Below, piece by piece: positions 15,301 through 22,508 of a stretch of DNA of 24,219 nt. The stretch comes from CAYMRB01 sp964392615. Its GTDB lineage: Bacteria; Planctomycetota; UBA8108. Position 1 is the first letter of the stretch. Each line of letters begins with the position of its first letter. The DNA is taken from assembly GCA_964392615.1 (NCBI GenBank), contig CAYMRB010000105.1, positions 1 through 24,219 of the forward strand, read 5' to 3'. The notes beneath the pieces are model-generated. The model was given only the letters and a program-made list of their open reading frames with translations. It was not told where the DNA came from and made no database searches. The position numbers were made by a program, and so were the translations under genes.

Positions 15301-15747
15301 GTGGAGGCGAGCCGGATTCGCCTGAGAATCGACAGCCGATTGGAGGACGTGTCCCTGATCGGTCCGACCATCGCCACGGTGTGCCAGAACAGCCCGCTCG
15401 ACGAAGTGGAGGGGTTTCAGGTCGAGGTCAGCGTCGTCGAGGCCGTCAACAACTCGATCCGCCACGCGTATAGCGGCGAGTCCGGGCATGCGGTCGAGGT
15501 CGACATCGTGCGGTACGAAGACCGGATCGAGTTCGAGATCAGCGATTGGGGGCAGCCCATGAAGCGTCTTCCCGACTTCGATGACGTCACGCTGGACTAC
15601 GACCCGACCGACCGCCAGAACCTGCCAACGGGCGGAATGGGGCTGTTCATCATGCACGACGTGATGGACCGGATGAGCTACGAGAGCCGTGACGGAAAGA
15701 ACATGCTCTCGTTCACCAAGAGGTTCGAGCGGGAAACCGTCGAGTAG
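15301..15747 (+). CDS. Anti-sigma factor serine kinase (RsbW/SpoIIAB-type HATPase)
   Basis: This 148-residue GHKL ATPase is predicted to phosphorylate STAS antagonists on serine and to sequester a sigma factor or another target when the antagonist is phosphorylated. The N-box is VEVSVVEAVNNSIRHAY (41-57; Glu47, Asn50, Asn51). The G1 region is ISDWGQP (80-86; Asp82), and the ATP lid/G2 is GGMGLFIMHDVMD (111-123). The start is GTG 15301 with TGAGG at 15288-15292, overlapping the STAS stop codon, which implies tight co-translation. A D-WGQP rather than DNGPG in the G1 box is a common variation in this family. No sigma factor gene is adjacent; the next gene is convergent, 24 nt away. Confidence 0.92.
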   Translation: MEASRIRLRIDSRLEDVSLIGPTIATVCQNSPLDEVEGFQVEVSVVEAVNNSIRHAYSGESGHAVEVDIVRYEDRIEFEISDWGQPMKRLPDFDDVTLDYDPTDRQNLPTGGMGLFIMHDVMDRMSYESRDGKNMLSFTKRFERETVE

Positions 15748-15771
15748 AACGACCCGGCGGCGTGTTCCGCG

Positions 15772-18147
15772 TCACACCAGGTTCCAGCGCTTGCGCAGGA
15801 TCCACTCGAGCGTCAGGAGGACGGCGAAGGCCAGCGCAAGAGCGAGTGGGTGATCGAGAAGGCGATGCGTGCTGGTACGCTCGCGAGTGCGTCTTCCTTC
15901 CGGCAAGCGATCGGGGAGTGTTGCGATCTGATCAAGCCGAAGGTACTCACCGCCCGACTCGCGTGCGAGCAACTCGAGCGCAGCGTGATCGCAATGGAGG
16001 TCGAGGGCTTCGTTCGGGAGATGTCGCTCGATCGCGAAGCGAGCGGTCGCGCGATCCGCGCGGTTCGCATAGCCCGGCACGTCCGGCAAGTCGAGCACGA
16101 CCTCGAACGCTGCGTCACTCCTGGCGGCGCTGGCGCTGTCGGGATCGCTCGTGCGCAGCCAGGAGAGTAGCGCCGCGACGTCGATCGCACCTTCGTAGCG
16201 CCCGGCTCCGCGCCTGACGGAATGTGAGCCCGACGTCCGCGTCAGCGTGACGCGCTTTCCCGCGTCGGTCGCGTCGCGCCGAACGATTGCATCGATGGTG
16301 CCGATCCCGACGGGTTCCGCATCGCTGCGCGGAGTCGACTGCAGAAGCGCACTGATGCGGATCGTGCCGCCGGGTTCGTAGAGCAGTCGATCCGTGCCGA
16401 GGCGGGCGACGTCGTCGACAGCCGTCAAGCGTCCTGACACGGCCCAGCGGACCGTCTTGCCCCAGAAGCGCCGGTAGAGCAGGTCGCCGAATCGAAAGCG
16501 CCATCGCCACGTCGAGTCGAGCCCCGAGAAGAGCACCTTTCCCGCGCCGCGCGTTCGCGTGACCAGCACCGGCGTGCCGCTCGCATCGGAACGACCGTCG
16601 GCCACGGCGACAGCCAGGACTTCGCTGCCGTCTCGAACCTCCCGGATCGGCAGGACCCACCGAGGTGGCGGCAGCAGGCCCCAGAGCTCGACGTTTCGTT
16701 CGCGTCCGGGAGTCAGTCGGCACGACGCGGCGTCTTCCCCGACGGCCGTCAGCGACAGGGCCGGACCGTTGCGAGCGATTCGCGCGCCGTGACCGCGCGC
16801 CGGAGTCGGCATCGGGAGCTCGACGGGCAGCACGTCGGCGAGTGGCGTGCGGCTCCACGCGAACGGCATCGATCGCGGTCCGGAGATCACGATGAGCGTG
16901 CCGCCGCGTGCCTCGACGAATCGCATGAGGAACTCATGCTCCGCAGCCGTGAATAGTGTCGGCTCGACATCGCCGAGGACGATGACGTCGAATGCGAACA
17001 GAGCGTCCGGTTCGCGAGGAAACGCATCGGGAAGCTGGCGCTGAGGTGGCGGTGGCACGAGGAAGCTCTCGAGCTCGACATTCGGATCGCGATCCCACGT
17101 GTCGCGCAGATAGCGATACTCCCAACGGGGCGCGCCGTCGACGTAGAGCACCTTGGCGCGCGCGTCGACGACGTCGAGCCAGACCTCGAGCTGGTTGTTC
17201 GCGGCCGACGCCTCGCCTGCGAACGTCGGGATCGACACCGTCAGTCTGCGCCGCCCCGCGGCCTCGACGGTCACGGCAATCGGCCAGCGCGTCAGCCCGT
17301 CCCCCTCGGGGACGCTCAGCACGTCGGTTCCGAGAACGACGTTGCCATCTCGGACGACGAGCTCGAGCTGCCGCGCCCCCATGCCGCGGTGGGTGATGGA
17401 CACCTCGAGCGGCAGCTCATCGCCAGCGAACACTTGGTGTGCGCCGTCGACCGAGTCCACGGCAAAATCGGGCGGCGGTGTCGCCGCGCCGACGCCGATC
17501 GTGAACACCGGCACCGCGAGCCCGCGAAGCGTGCGCGCCGCTTCGCGCAGGTCGCTCGGCGCATTGTGGTTTCCGTCGCTCACGAGCACGACCGCCGCGA
17601 CCGAGTCGCGTGGGCGGCGGATGATCTCGTCGACGATCGGTGCGGCGAGATCGGTTCCGCGTTCCGTCGCCGCGATGGACGGGCCCTCCGTGAGCGACTC
17701 CAGCCGACGGGCGATCGACCAGAATGTCGTGCGGAACTGCGCCGCCAGTGCCTCGACGGAAGGCGAGTCGAGAGCGCGGCGTGCGGCGTCGAGGCGCCGC
17801 GGTGGCGCGTCGTCGCCGGCCGACTTCATCGCGTCCGCAATCGCCATGCTCTCCGAAGCGTCGGTCACGAGGAGAAGCTCGAGCCTCTCCTCCTCGGTCA
17901 CGGTCTCGACGGAGGCGAGATCGAGCAGCGTCGCGACGGCGAGCGCGATGACCGCGATGCGGAGCGACGTGAGCAGCCAGCCGGCGGATCGCGGTACGAG
18001 TCGTCGGTCGCGGACGTACAGAGTGATCGCCGCCGCGACGAGCGCTGACAGCACGACCGGAAAGAGCCACAGCGGCAACCAGCGAGCGACGATCTCCGCG
18101 AGGAGGTCGACGCGTGCGAGAAGGCTGGTGATCGGCGCGGTGCTCAT
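15772..18147 (-). CDS. VWA-domain membrane protein with glutamine amidotransferase-like region
   Basis: This 791-residue protein is the last gene of the MoxR operon. Two N-terminal TM helices lie at about 25-45 (LWLFPVVLSALVAAAITLYV) and 57-77, followed by a VWA domain from about 90 with a complete MIDAS start DASES (Asp96, Ser98, Ser100) and VLVSDGNHN later. The middle contains KVLYVDGAPRWEYRYLR and a stretch ending in GGTLIVISGPRSMPF, resembling the class I amidotransferase-like fold often appended to such proteins without catalytic function. A C-terminal TM (LALALAFAVLLTLEWIL) precedes the end. ATG 18147 overlaps the upstream TGA by 4 nt (ATGA), indicating coupling. It is probably displayed on the periplasmic side and acts in a metal-dependent assembly or surveillance complex with MoxR. 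The exact role is unknown. Confidence 0.87.
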   Translation of the reverse strand: MSTAPITSLLARVDLLAEIVARWLPLWLFPVVLSALVAAAITLYVRDRRLVPRSAGWLLTSLRIAVIALAVATLLDLASVETVTEEERLELLLVTDASESMAIADAMKSAGDDAPPRRLDAARRALDSPSVEALAAQFRTTFWSIARRLESLTEGPSIAATERGTDLAAPIVDEIIRRPRDSVAAVVLVSDGNHNAPSDLREAARTLRGLAVPVFTIGVGAATPPPDFAVDSVDGAHQVFAGDELPLEVSITHRGMGARQLELVVRDGNVVLGTDVLSVPEGDGLTRWPIAVTVEAAGRRRLTVSIPTFAGEASAANNQLEVWLDVVDARAKVLYVDGAPRWEYRYLRDTWDRDPNVELESFLVPPPPQRQLPDAFPREPDALFAFDVIVLGDVEPTLFTAAEHEFLMRFVEARGGTLIVISGPRSMPFAWSRTPLADVLPVELPMPTPARGHGARIARNGPALSLTAVGEDAASCRLTPGRERNVELWGLLPPPRWVLPIREVRDGSEVLAVAVADGRSDASGTPVLVTRTRGAGKVLFSGLDSTWRWRFRFGDLLYRRFWGKTVRWAVSGRLTAVDDVARLGTDRLLYEPGGTIRISALLQSTPRSDAEPVGIGTIDAIVRRDATDAGKRVTLTRTSGSHSVRRGAGRYEGAIDVAALLSWLRTSDPDSASAARSDAAFEVVLDLPDVPGYANRADRATARFAIERHLPNEALDLHCDHAALELLARESGGEYLRLDQIATLPDRLPEGRRTRERTSTHRLLDHPLALALAFAVLLTLEWILRKRWNLV

Positions 18148-20291
18148 CCTTCGGCGCCCCGTCCCGGTCCCGCGCTCGTCCACCCCGGTCGGGTCGGCTC
18201 GGCGTTCGGCGAAGCGTTCGACGCAGGCGGCTTCCACGGCGAGCGCCCGCGAGCGAATCGGCTGATGAGCGCGAGCTCCATCACGAGACACGCGAGCACC
18301 GCGGCGACGATCGCGGGCCACCCCTCGCGTTCGACGCGCGCCGTCTTCGTCGCGAGCATTGAGCGGCTCGGCTCCGTCACGATCTCCGCGTCCAGCGCGT
18401 CGAGGATCGGAGTCAAGGCGTCCGGTGCCGTGCGTTCGACGACCGATTCCTCGGGGTCGACAACCAGCGCCTCGCCCGTCGTCTCTGCGTCTGGCGCATC
18501 GGTCACCGGCGCTGCGAGGTAGCGCACGAGTCGGTGGACGAGTGGCAGGAAGAGCGGCGTTCGCGGCAGATCGGAATCGCGCGGCTCAGCGGAGCTCGCG
18601 ACGAAAATCACGCGGCCCTTGCCGTGCGGTCGCTCGACGATCCACGGGATACCGCCGTCGAGCGCGACGAGTACGCGCGCGTTGCGGGCGAGATCGGCGA
18701 GCTCGCAGTACGCTCGCACACCGACGCGGCGCAAGCCATCCTCCGCCTCCTCGACGAGTACCCGGAGCGCGGGATGGTCGGCGGCGATGTCCATCGGATA
18801 GACCGCGTCGCGTTCGCGCTCGATCGCGACCCGGCGCACGGGGCGAGCCGGCAGGATGCCGCGCCCACCGTTCCACAGGTGTCGGTCGTAGCTCTCGACG
18901 TTCGCGCGTCGTCCGAGGAAGACGAGCACGCCGCCGCCGCTCGTCGCGTGGCGATCGAGCATCTTCGCTTGCGCTGCGGTCAGTTCGGCGACGTCCGCGA
19001 GCACGGCGATGCGTCGATCCGCGAGCGCCGCATCGGAAACCGCATCGACGCGAACCGGGCGGAACACGACGTCGGGGAGACCCGCGCCGTCGACGCGCGG
19101 CAGGAGCCCGAGGTCGACCCAGTAGCCGCTCTCGCGTCCATCGGGCGCTTCGCCGCCGTCCGCGACGACGACATCGAGCCGGCGGTGGACGACGACGTCG
19201 ACCTCGCGTCCGTCGTCCTCGCGCAACCCGTCGCTCGACGCCGTTCCGCCGAGCTCGACGCGGAGCCGCACGCGTCCGGGACGGCGCACGGTGTGTTCCG
19301 ACACGACGCGGAACTCGAGGCGTTTCGCGGTCGCCTCGCCCGCTGTTCCCGCAGGCTCACCGATCGCGTCGTCGCGGAGCAGCGCGTCTTCGCGCACCGT
19401 CTCGCCATCGACGAGCCAGCGTAGCGTCGCGCCGTCGGGGGCGTCACTCGGCAGCGAGGCCGTCGCACGAGCGATGAACGGTTCGTCGGTGCCGGCGAGC
19501 AGCGGGTCGGTCTCGAGGCTGCGGACGAAGCCGTTGCGGGGCTGCGGATCGCCGCAGTCGACGATGGCGAGCTCGGCGCGCGGCTCGAGGCCGTCGAGGC
19601 GTCGCCTGGCCAACGTCCAGCGCTCGGCGTCCGCCGTGCCCACGGTGCTCGCCTGCAGATCGGTCAGGAGGACGATATCGCGCGTTGCCGTCGGCAGGCG
19701 CTCGGCCGCGGCGACCGCTCGATCGAGAGCGCGACGAAGATCATGACGACGTGGCGATACGGTCAGCGTGCGAATGCGCTCGCGCGCGCGGTCGAGGTCG
19801 AACGGGTTCGTCTCTGACGGGCCCGACGCATCGGTCGTCAGCACGACGAGGGTATCGCCGGGCAGCAGGTCGGCGGCGATGCGCGTCGCGACGAGACGCG
19901 CCCGGTCCAGAGATGTCCCCGGGGCGTGGTCAGCGGACGCCGACTCAGCCGTATGCCGGTAGAGCATGCTCGCGCTGGTGTCGATCGACAGCACGACGCC
20001 GCGCCGCAAGGACGAGCTCGACCGCACCGCGACCTCCTCCGTCGTCAGCGGGCCCATCATCGCCCAGACGAAGAGCGCGAGGGCCAGCGTGCGCGCTGCG
20101 ATCAGGAGCACTTCGCGCAAGCGCATCCAGCGAAGCCGCGCGCGGTTCTTCGTGATGAAGAATCGCACCGCGGGCCAGTCGATGCGCCGAGCGCGGCGTC
20201 GATCGAGAAGGTGCAGCAGCAGCGGAAGGAGCGCGAGCGCGAGTAGCGGCCACAGTCCGGGATGGCGCAGCGCGTCCGGCACGATGGTCAT
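18144..20291 (-). CDS. BatA-like VWA-domain membrane protein
   Basis: This 715-residue protein has the BatA N-terminal signature PGLWPLLALALLPLLLHLL (11-29, TM1), then RRARRIDWPAVRFF and a second TM at about 59-80 (VLLIAARTLALALFVWAMMG). The VWA domain begins at about 98 with an intact MIDAS, SIDTSASM (Asp104, Ser106, Ser108). A long extracytoplasmic region follows, including GGGVLVFLGRRANVE, then a C-terminal TM at about 657-678 (GWPAIVAAVLACLVMELAL) and a Pro/Ser-rich tail. The start at 20291 overlaps the stop of the DUF58 gene in an ATGA. Family members are linked with aerotolerance or envelope-associated chaperone-like complexes, so an envelope role is an inference. A 72-residue upstream extension is out of keeping with the BatA N-terminus and was rejected. 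Confidence 0.9.
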   Translation of the reverse strand: MTIVPDALRHPGLWPLLALALLPLLLHLLDRRRARRIDWPAVRFFITKNRARLRWMRLREVLLIAARTLALALFVWAMMGPLTTEEVAVRSSSSLRRGVVLSIDTSASMLYRHTAESASADHAPGTSLDRARLVATRIAADLLPGDTLVVLTTDASGPSETNPFDLDRARERIRTLTVSPRRHDLRRALDRAVAAAERLPTATRDIVLLTDLQASTVGTADAERWTLARRRLDGLEPRAELAIVDCGDPQPRNGFVRSLETDPLLAGTDEPFIARATASLPSDAPDGATLRWLVDGETVREDALLRDDAIGEPAGTAGEATAKRLEFRVVSEHTVRRPGRVRLRVELGGTASSDGLREDDGREVDVVVHRRLDVVVADGGEAPDGRESGYWVDLGLLPRVDGAGLPDVVFRPVRVDAVSDAALADRRIAVLADVAELTAAQAKMLDRHATSGGGVLVFLGRRANVESYDRHLWNGGRGILPARPVRRVAIERERDAVYPMDIAADHPALRVLVEEAEDGLRRVGVRAYCELADLARNARVLVALDGGIPWIVERPHGKGRVIFVASSAEPRDSDLPRTPLFLPLVHRLVRYLAAPVTDAPDAETTGEALVVDPEESVVERTAPDALTPILDALDAEIVTEPSRSMLATKTARVEREGWPAIVAAVLACLVMELALISRFARGRSPWKPPASNASPNAEPTRPGWTSAGPGRGAEG

Positions 20292-21187
20292 CGCCGACGT
20301 CTCGCTCGAAGGTGGAGGTATCGACCGAGCGCCGTCTCGAAAGGCTCGTTCGTCCGCACGAACAGGTAGTCGACGCCGGCCGCGGCACAACCTTTGCGCA
20401 GCGCTTCGCGATGCTCGGTGAGATTGGCGCGGTAGATCGATTCGATCTCGCGAGCGTCGAGGCGCACCTCGGTCGACGGATCCTCCATATCGCGGAACAC
20501 CATCCAATTGGTGAACGGCAGCTCGATCTCCGCCGGATCCATCAGGTGGATCGCGAAGACCTCGCTACCGTTTTGGCGCACTTGCGAGATGCCGGTGAGG
20601 ACCTCGTCGACGTCGTCGAGAAAATCGGAGACGACGATCGCGAGCGACCGCCGGTGCATGCGTTCCGACATGCGGTGGAGCACGCGGCCGAGGCGGGTGC
20701 GACCCGAGGTGCGCACCGACTGCATCGCCGAGAAGATTCCCGCCAGGTGTCCGGCGGTCGCCTTCGGCGGGACGTAGTCGTGTACGTCCTCGTCGGCGAG
20801 CGCCAGGCCGATCGCGTCGCGTTGCCTGAGCAGTAGCCAGCCGAGCGCGGCGGCGAGACAGCACGCGTAGCGCAGCTTCGAGACGCCGATCGATCCGAAC
20901 GCCATCGACTCGGAGACGTCGAGGATCAGCGTGGCGCGAAGGTTCGTCTCGTCCTCGAACTGCTTCAGGTAGTGGCGGTCCGTCTTCGCGAAGCCGCGCC
21001 AGTCGACGTGCCGCAGGTCGTCTCCGGGCACGTACGGGCGGTGTTCGGCGAACTCCATCGACGAACCCTTGGCCGGGCTCGCGTGGAGGCCGCGCAGGAA
21101 GCCCTCGACGACGCGTCGTGCGACGACCTCCAGGCTCTCGAGCTGAGCGACGGTGGCGGGATCGAGGAATTCGCGCAGTTCCGCCAT
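20288..21187 (-). CDS. DUF58 (VWA-like) protein
   Basis: This 299-residue cytoplasmic protein carries the DUF58 hallmark between residues 44 and 82: EFAEHRPYVPGDDLRHVDW, then RGFAKTDRHYLKQFEDE. A VWA-like fold follows with LILDVSESM (Asp90, Ser92, Ser94). DUF58 proteins are almost always encoded next to MoxR ATPases and are thought to be their adaptor or substrate-binding partners. Here the gene sits 28 nt after moxR and overlaps the next gene by 4 nt. No membrane segments are seen, unlike longer DUF58 versions. The Arg-rich C-terminus (LRARRRR) may interact with acidic membranes or partners. Confidence 0.94.
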   Translation of the reverse strand: MAELREFLDPATVAQLESLEVVARRVVEGFLRGLHASPAKGSSMEFAEHRPYVPGDDLRHVDWRGFAKTDRHYLKQFEDETNLRATLILDVSESMAFGSIGVSKLRYACCLAAALGWLLLRQRDAIGLALADEDVHDYVPPKATAGHLAGIFSAMQSVRTSGRTRLGRVLHRMSERMHRRSLAIVVSDFLDDVDEVLTGISQVRQNGSEVFAIHLMDPAEIELPFTNWMVFRDMEDPSTEVRLDAREIESIYRANLTEHREALRKGCAAAGVDYLFVRTNEPFETALGRYLHLRARRRR

Positions 21188-21215
21188 GTTCGCGGTGCCG
21201 TACGGTTCAGCCTGC

Positions 21216-22310
21216 TCAGGTCAGAGGCTCGGACGCTCCGGTCGGGACGTCAGCGAGGAGTTGTTCGAGGATCGAGACGGACGTCGTGCCTTCCGCATCG
21301 GCGTGGAAGTTCGTCACGAGACGGTGTGCGAGTACGGGGACGGCCAGCGATCGGACATCGTCGGTGTTGCCGGGCAGCCGACCGTGGAGCAGAGCGCGCG
21401 CCGTCGCGGCCGGCACGAGCGACTGCGCCGCGCGCGGACCGGCGCCGAGCGACAGGTTTTCGCGCACGTAGTCCGGCGCGTCCGACTCCTCCGGGCGCGT
21501 GAGGCGCACGATTCGCAGCGCGTAGCGGTAGACGTGGTCGGCTGCGGGCACGCGCGGCACGAGCTCCTGCAGGCGCAGGATGTCGTCGGCGTCGAGGACG
21601 ACGGGCAGGTCGATCGACTCCGGCCGCACCGAGCGCTTCATGATCTCGAGCTCGTCTTCCTCGTTCGGATAGCCGACCCGAATAGCGCACAGAAACCGGT
21701 CGAGCTGCGCTTCGGGCAGGTTGTACGTACCCTCTTGCTCGATCGGGTTCTGCGTCGCGACCACGAAGAACGGCGGCGGCAGCTCGAGCGTGCGCTCGCC
21801 GACGGTCACGCGGCGCTCCTGCATCGCCTCGAGAAGCGCGGCCTGGGTCTTCGGCGGCGTGCGGTTGATCTCGTCGGCCAACAGCATGTTCGTGAAGATC
21901 GGCCCCTCGAGGAAGCGGAACGCCCGCCGGCCGCTGTCCGGGTCCTCCTGCAGGATGTCCGTGCCGGTGATGTCCGACGGCATCAGGTCGGGCGTGAACT
22001 GAATGCGCCTGAAGCGCAGGTTCAGGAGCCGCGACAGCGTGCTGACCAGAAGCGTCTTCGCGAGGCCGGGGACGCCGATGAGAATCGAGTGCCCGCCCGC
22101 GAACAGGCCGGTGAGCATGAGCTCGATCGCTTCCTTCTGCCCGACGATGACGCGTTCGATAGCCGCATCGAGTGCGTCTCTCGCGTCGCGGAGACGAGCG
22201 GCGGTCGCTTCGTCCGTCTCTTCACGCCCTGAGCCGTCACGCCGGCTCGCGGCGGGTTCGCCAGTAGTTCGTTCGCTCGACATCGCGCCGGGATGGGCCT
22301 GCTCGACCAT
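21216..22310 (-). CDS. moxR: MoxR-family AAA+ ATPase
   Basis: This 364-residue cytoplasmic AAA+ ATPase should act as a chaperone for maturation or metal insertion of the VWA partners encoded after it. Walker A is GVPGLAKT (79-86), Walker B LLADEINR (143-150) and sensor 1 VVATQNPIE (183-191). LPEAQLDRF (198-206) and the helical lid (DDVRSLAVPVLAHRL) are typical. The first ~40 residues are charged and probably disordered. ATG 22310 has AGGA 7 nt upstream. An internal ATG at 22283 is the alternative and would remove nine residues. It is the first gene of the four-gene operon and is divergent from the Asp-rich membrane protein gene across 198 nt. Confidence 0.95.
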   Translation of the reverse strand: MVEQAHPGAMSSERTTGEPAASRRDGSGREETDEATAARLRDARDALDAAIERVIVGQKEAIELMLTGLFAGGHSILIGVPGLAKTLLVSTLSRLLNLRFRRIQFTPDLMPSDITGTDILQEDPDSGRRAFRFLEGPIFTNMLLADEINRTPPKTQAALLEAMQERRVTVGERTLELPPPFFVVATQNPIEQEGTYNLPEAQLDRFLCAIRVGYPNEEDELEIMKRSVRPESIDLPVVLDADDILRLQELVPRVPAADHVYRYALRIVRLTRPEESDAPDYVRENLSLGAGPRAAQSLVPAATARALLHGRLPGNTDDVRSLAVPVLAHRLVTNFHADAEGTTSVSILEQLLADVPTGASEPLT

Positions 22311-22417
22311 GGCGACATCCTACCACGCTGACGGCGCGAAAAGCAGTAGCGCGCGGCGTCGTGGCAGCGTAGATTGGGACGACCGGGCGTTCTGCTCCGG
22401 GTCTCATTTCCCCACGA

Positions 22418-22446
22418 TTGAAACGAACGCCGGAGGTCCCTCGAAT
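22418..22446 (+). promoter_or_regulatory. Possible promoter of the zinc-ribbon/poly-Asp gene
   Basis: TTGAAA at 22418-22423 (five of six -35 bases), a 17-nt spacer, and TCGAAT at 22441-22446 (four of six -10 bases) lie about 60 nt before the ATG at 22509. Downstream, the 12-bp palindrome CTCCTCGAGGAG at 22487-22498 contains the GAGGAG ribosome-binding site. No comparable moxR promoter on the minus strand was recognised in this divergent gap. Confidence 0.35.
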
Positions 22447-22508
22447 CGTCAGCGCGGGGCCTTCGCCGGAAGGGTTCTGTCAGGGCCTCCTCGAGGAGAC
22501 TGCAAGCG

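Noticed and set aside
22487..22498. The CTCCTCGAGGAG palindrome as an operator
   Set aside because: It overlaps the ribosome-binding site, where GAGGAG is expected anyway, and no second copy exists upstream of moxR. It was kept only as a note in the promoter entry.
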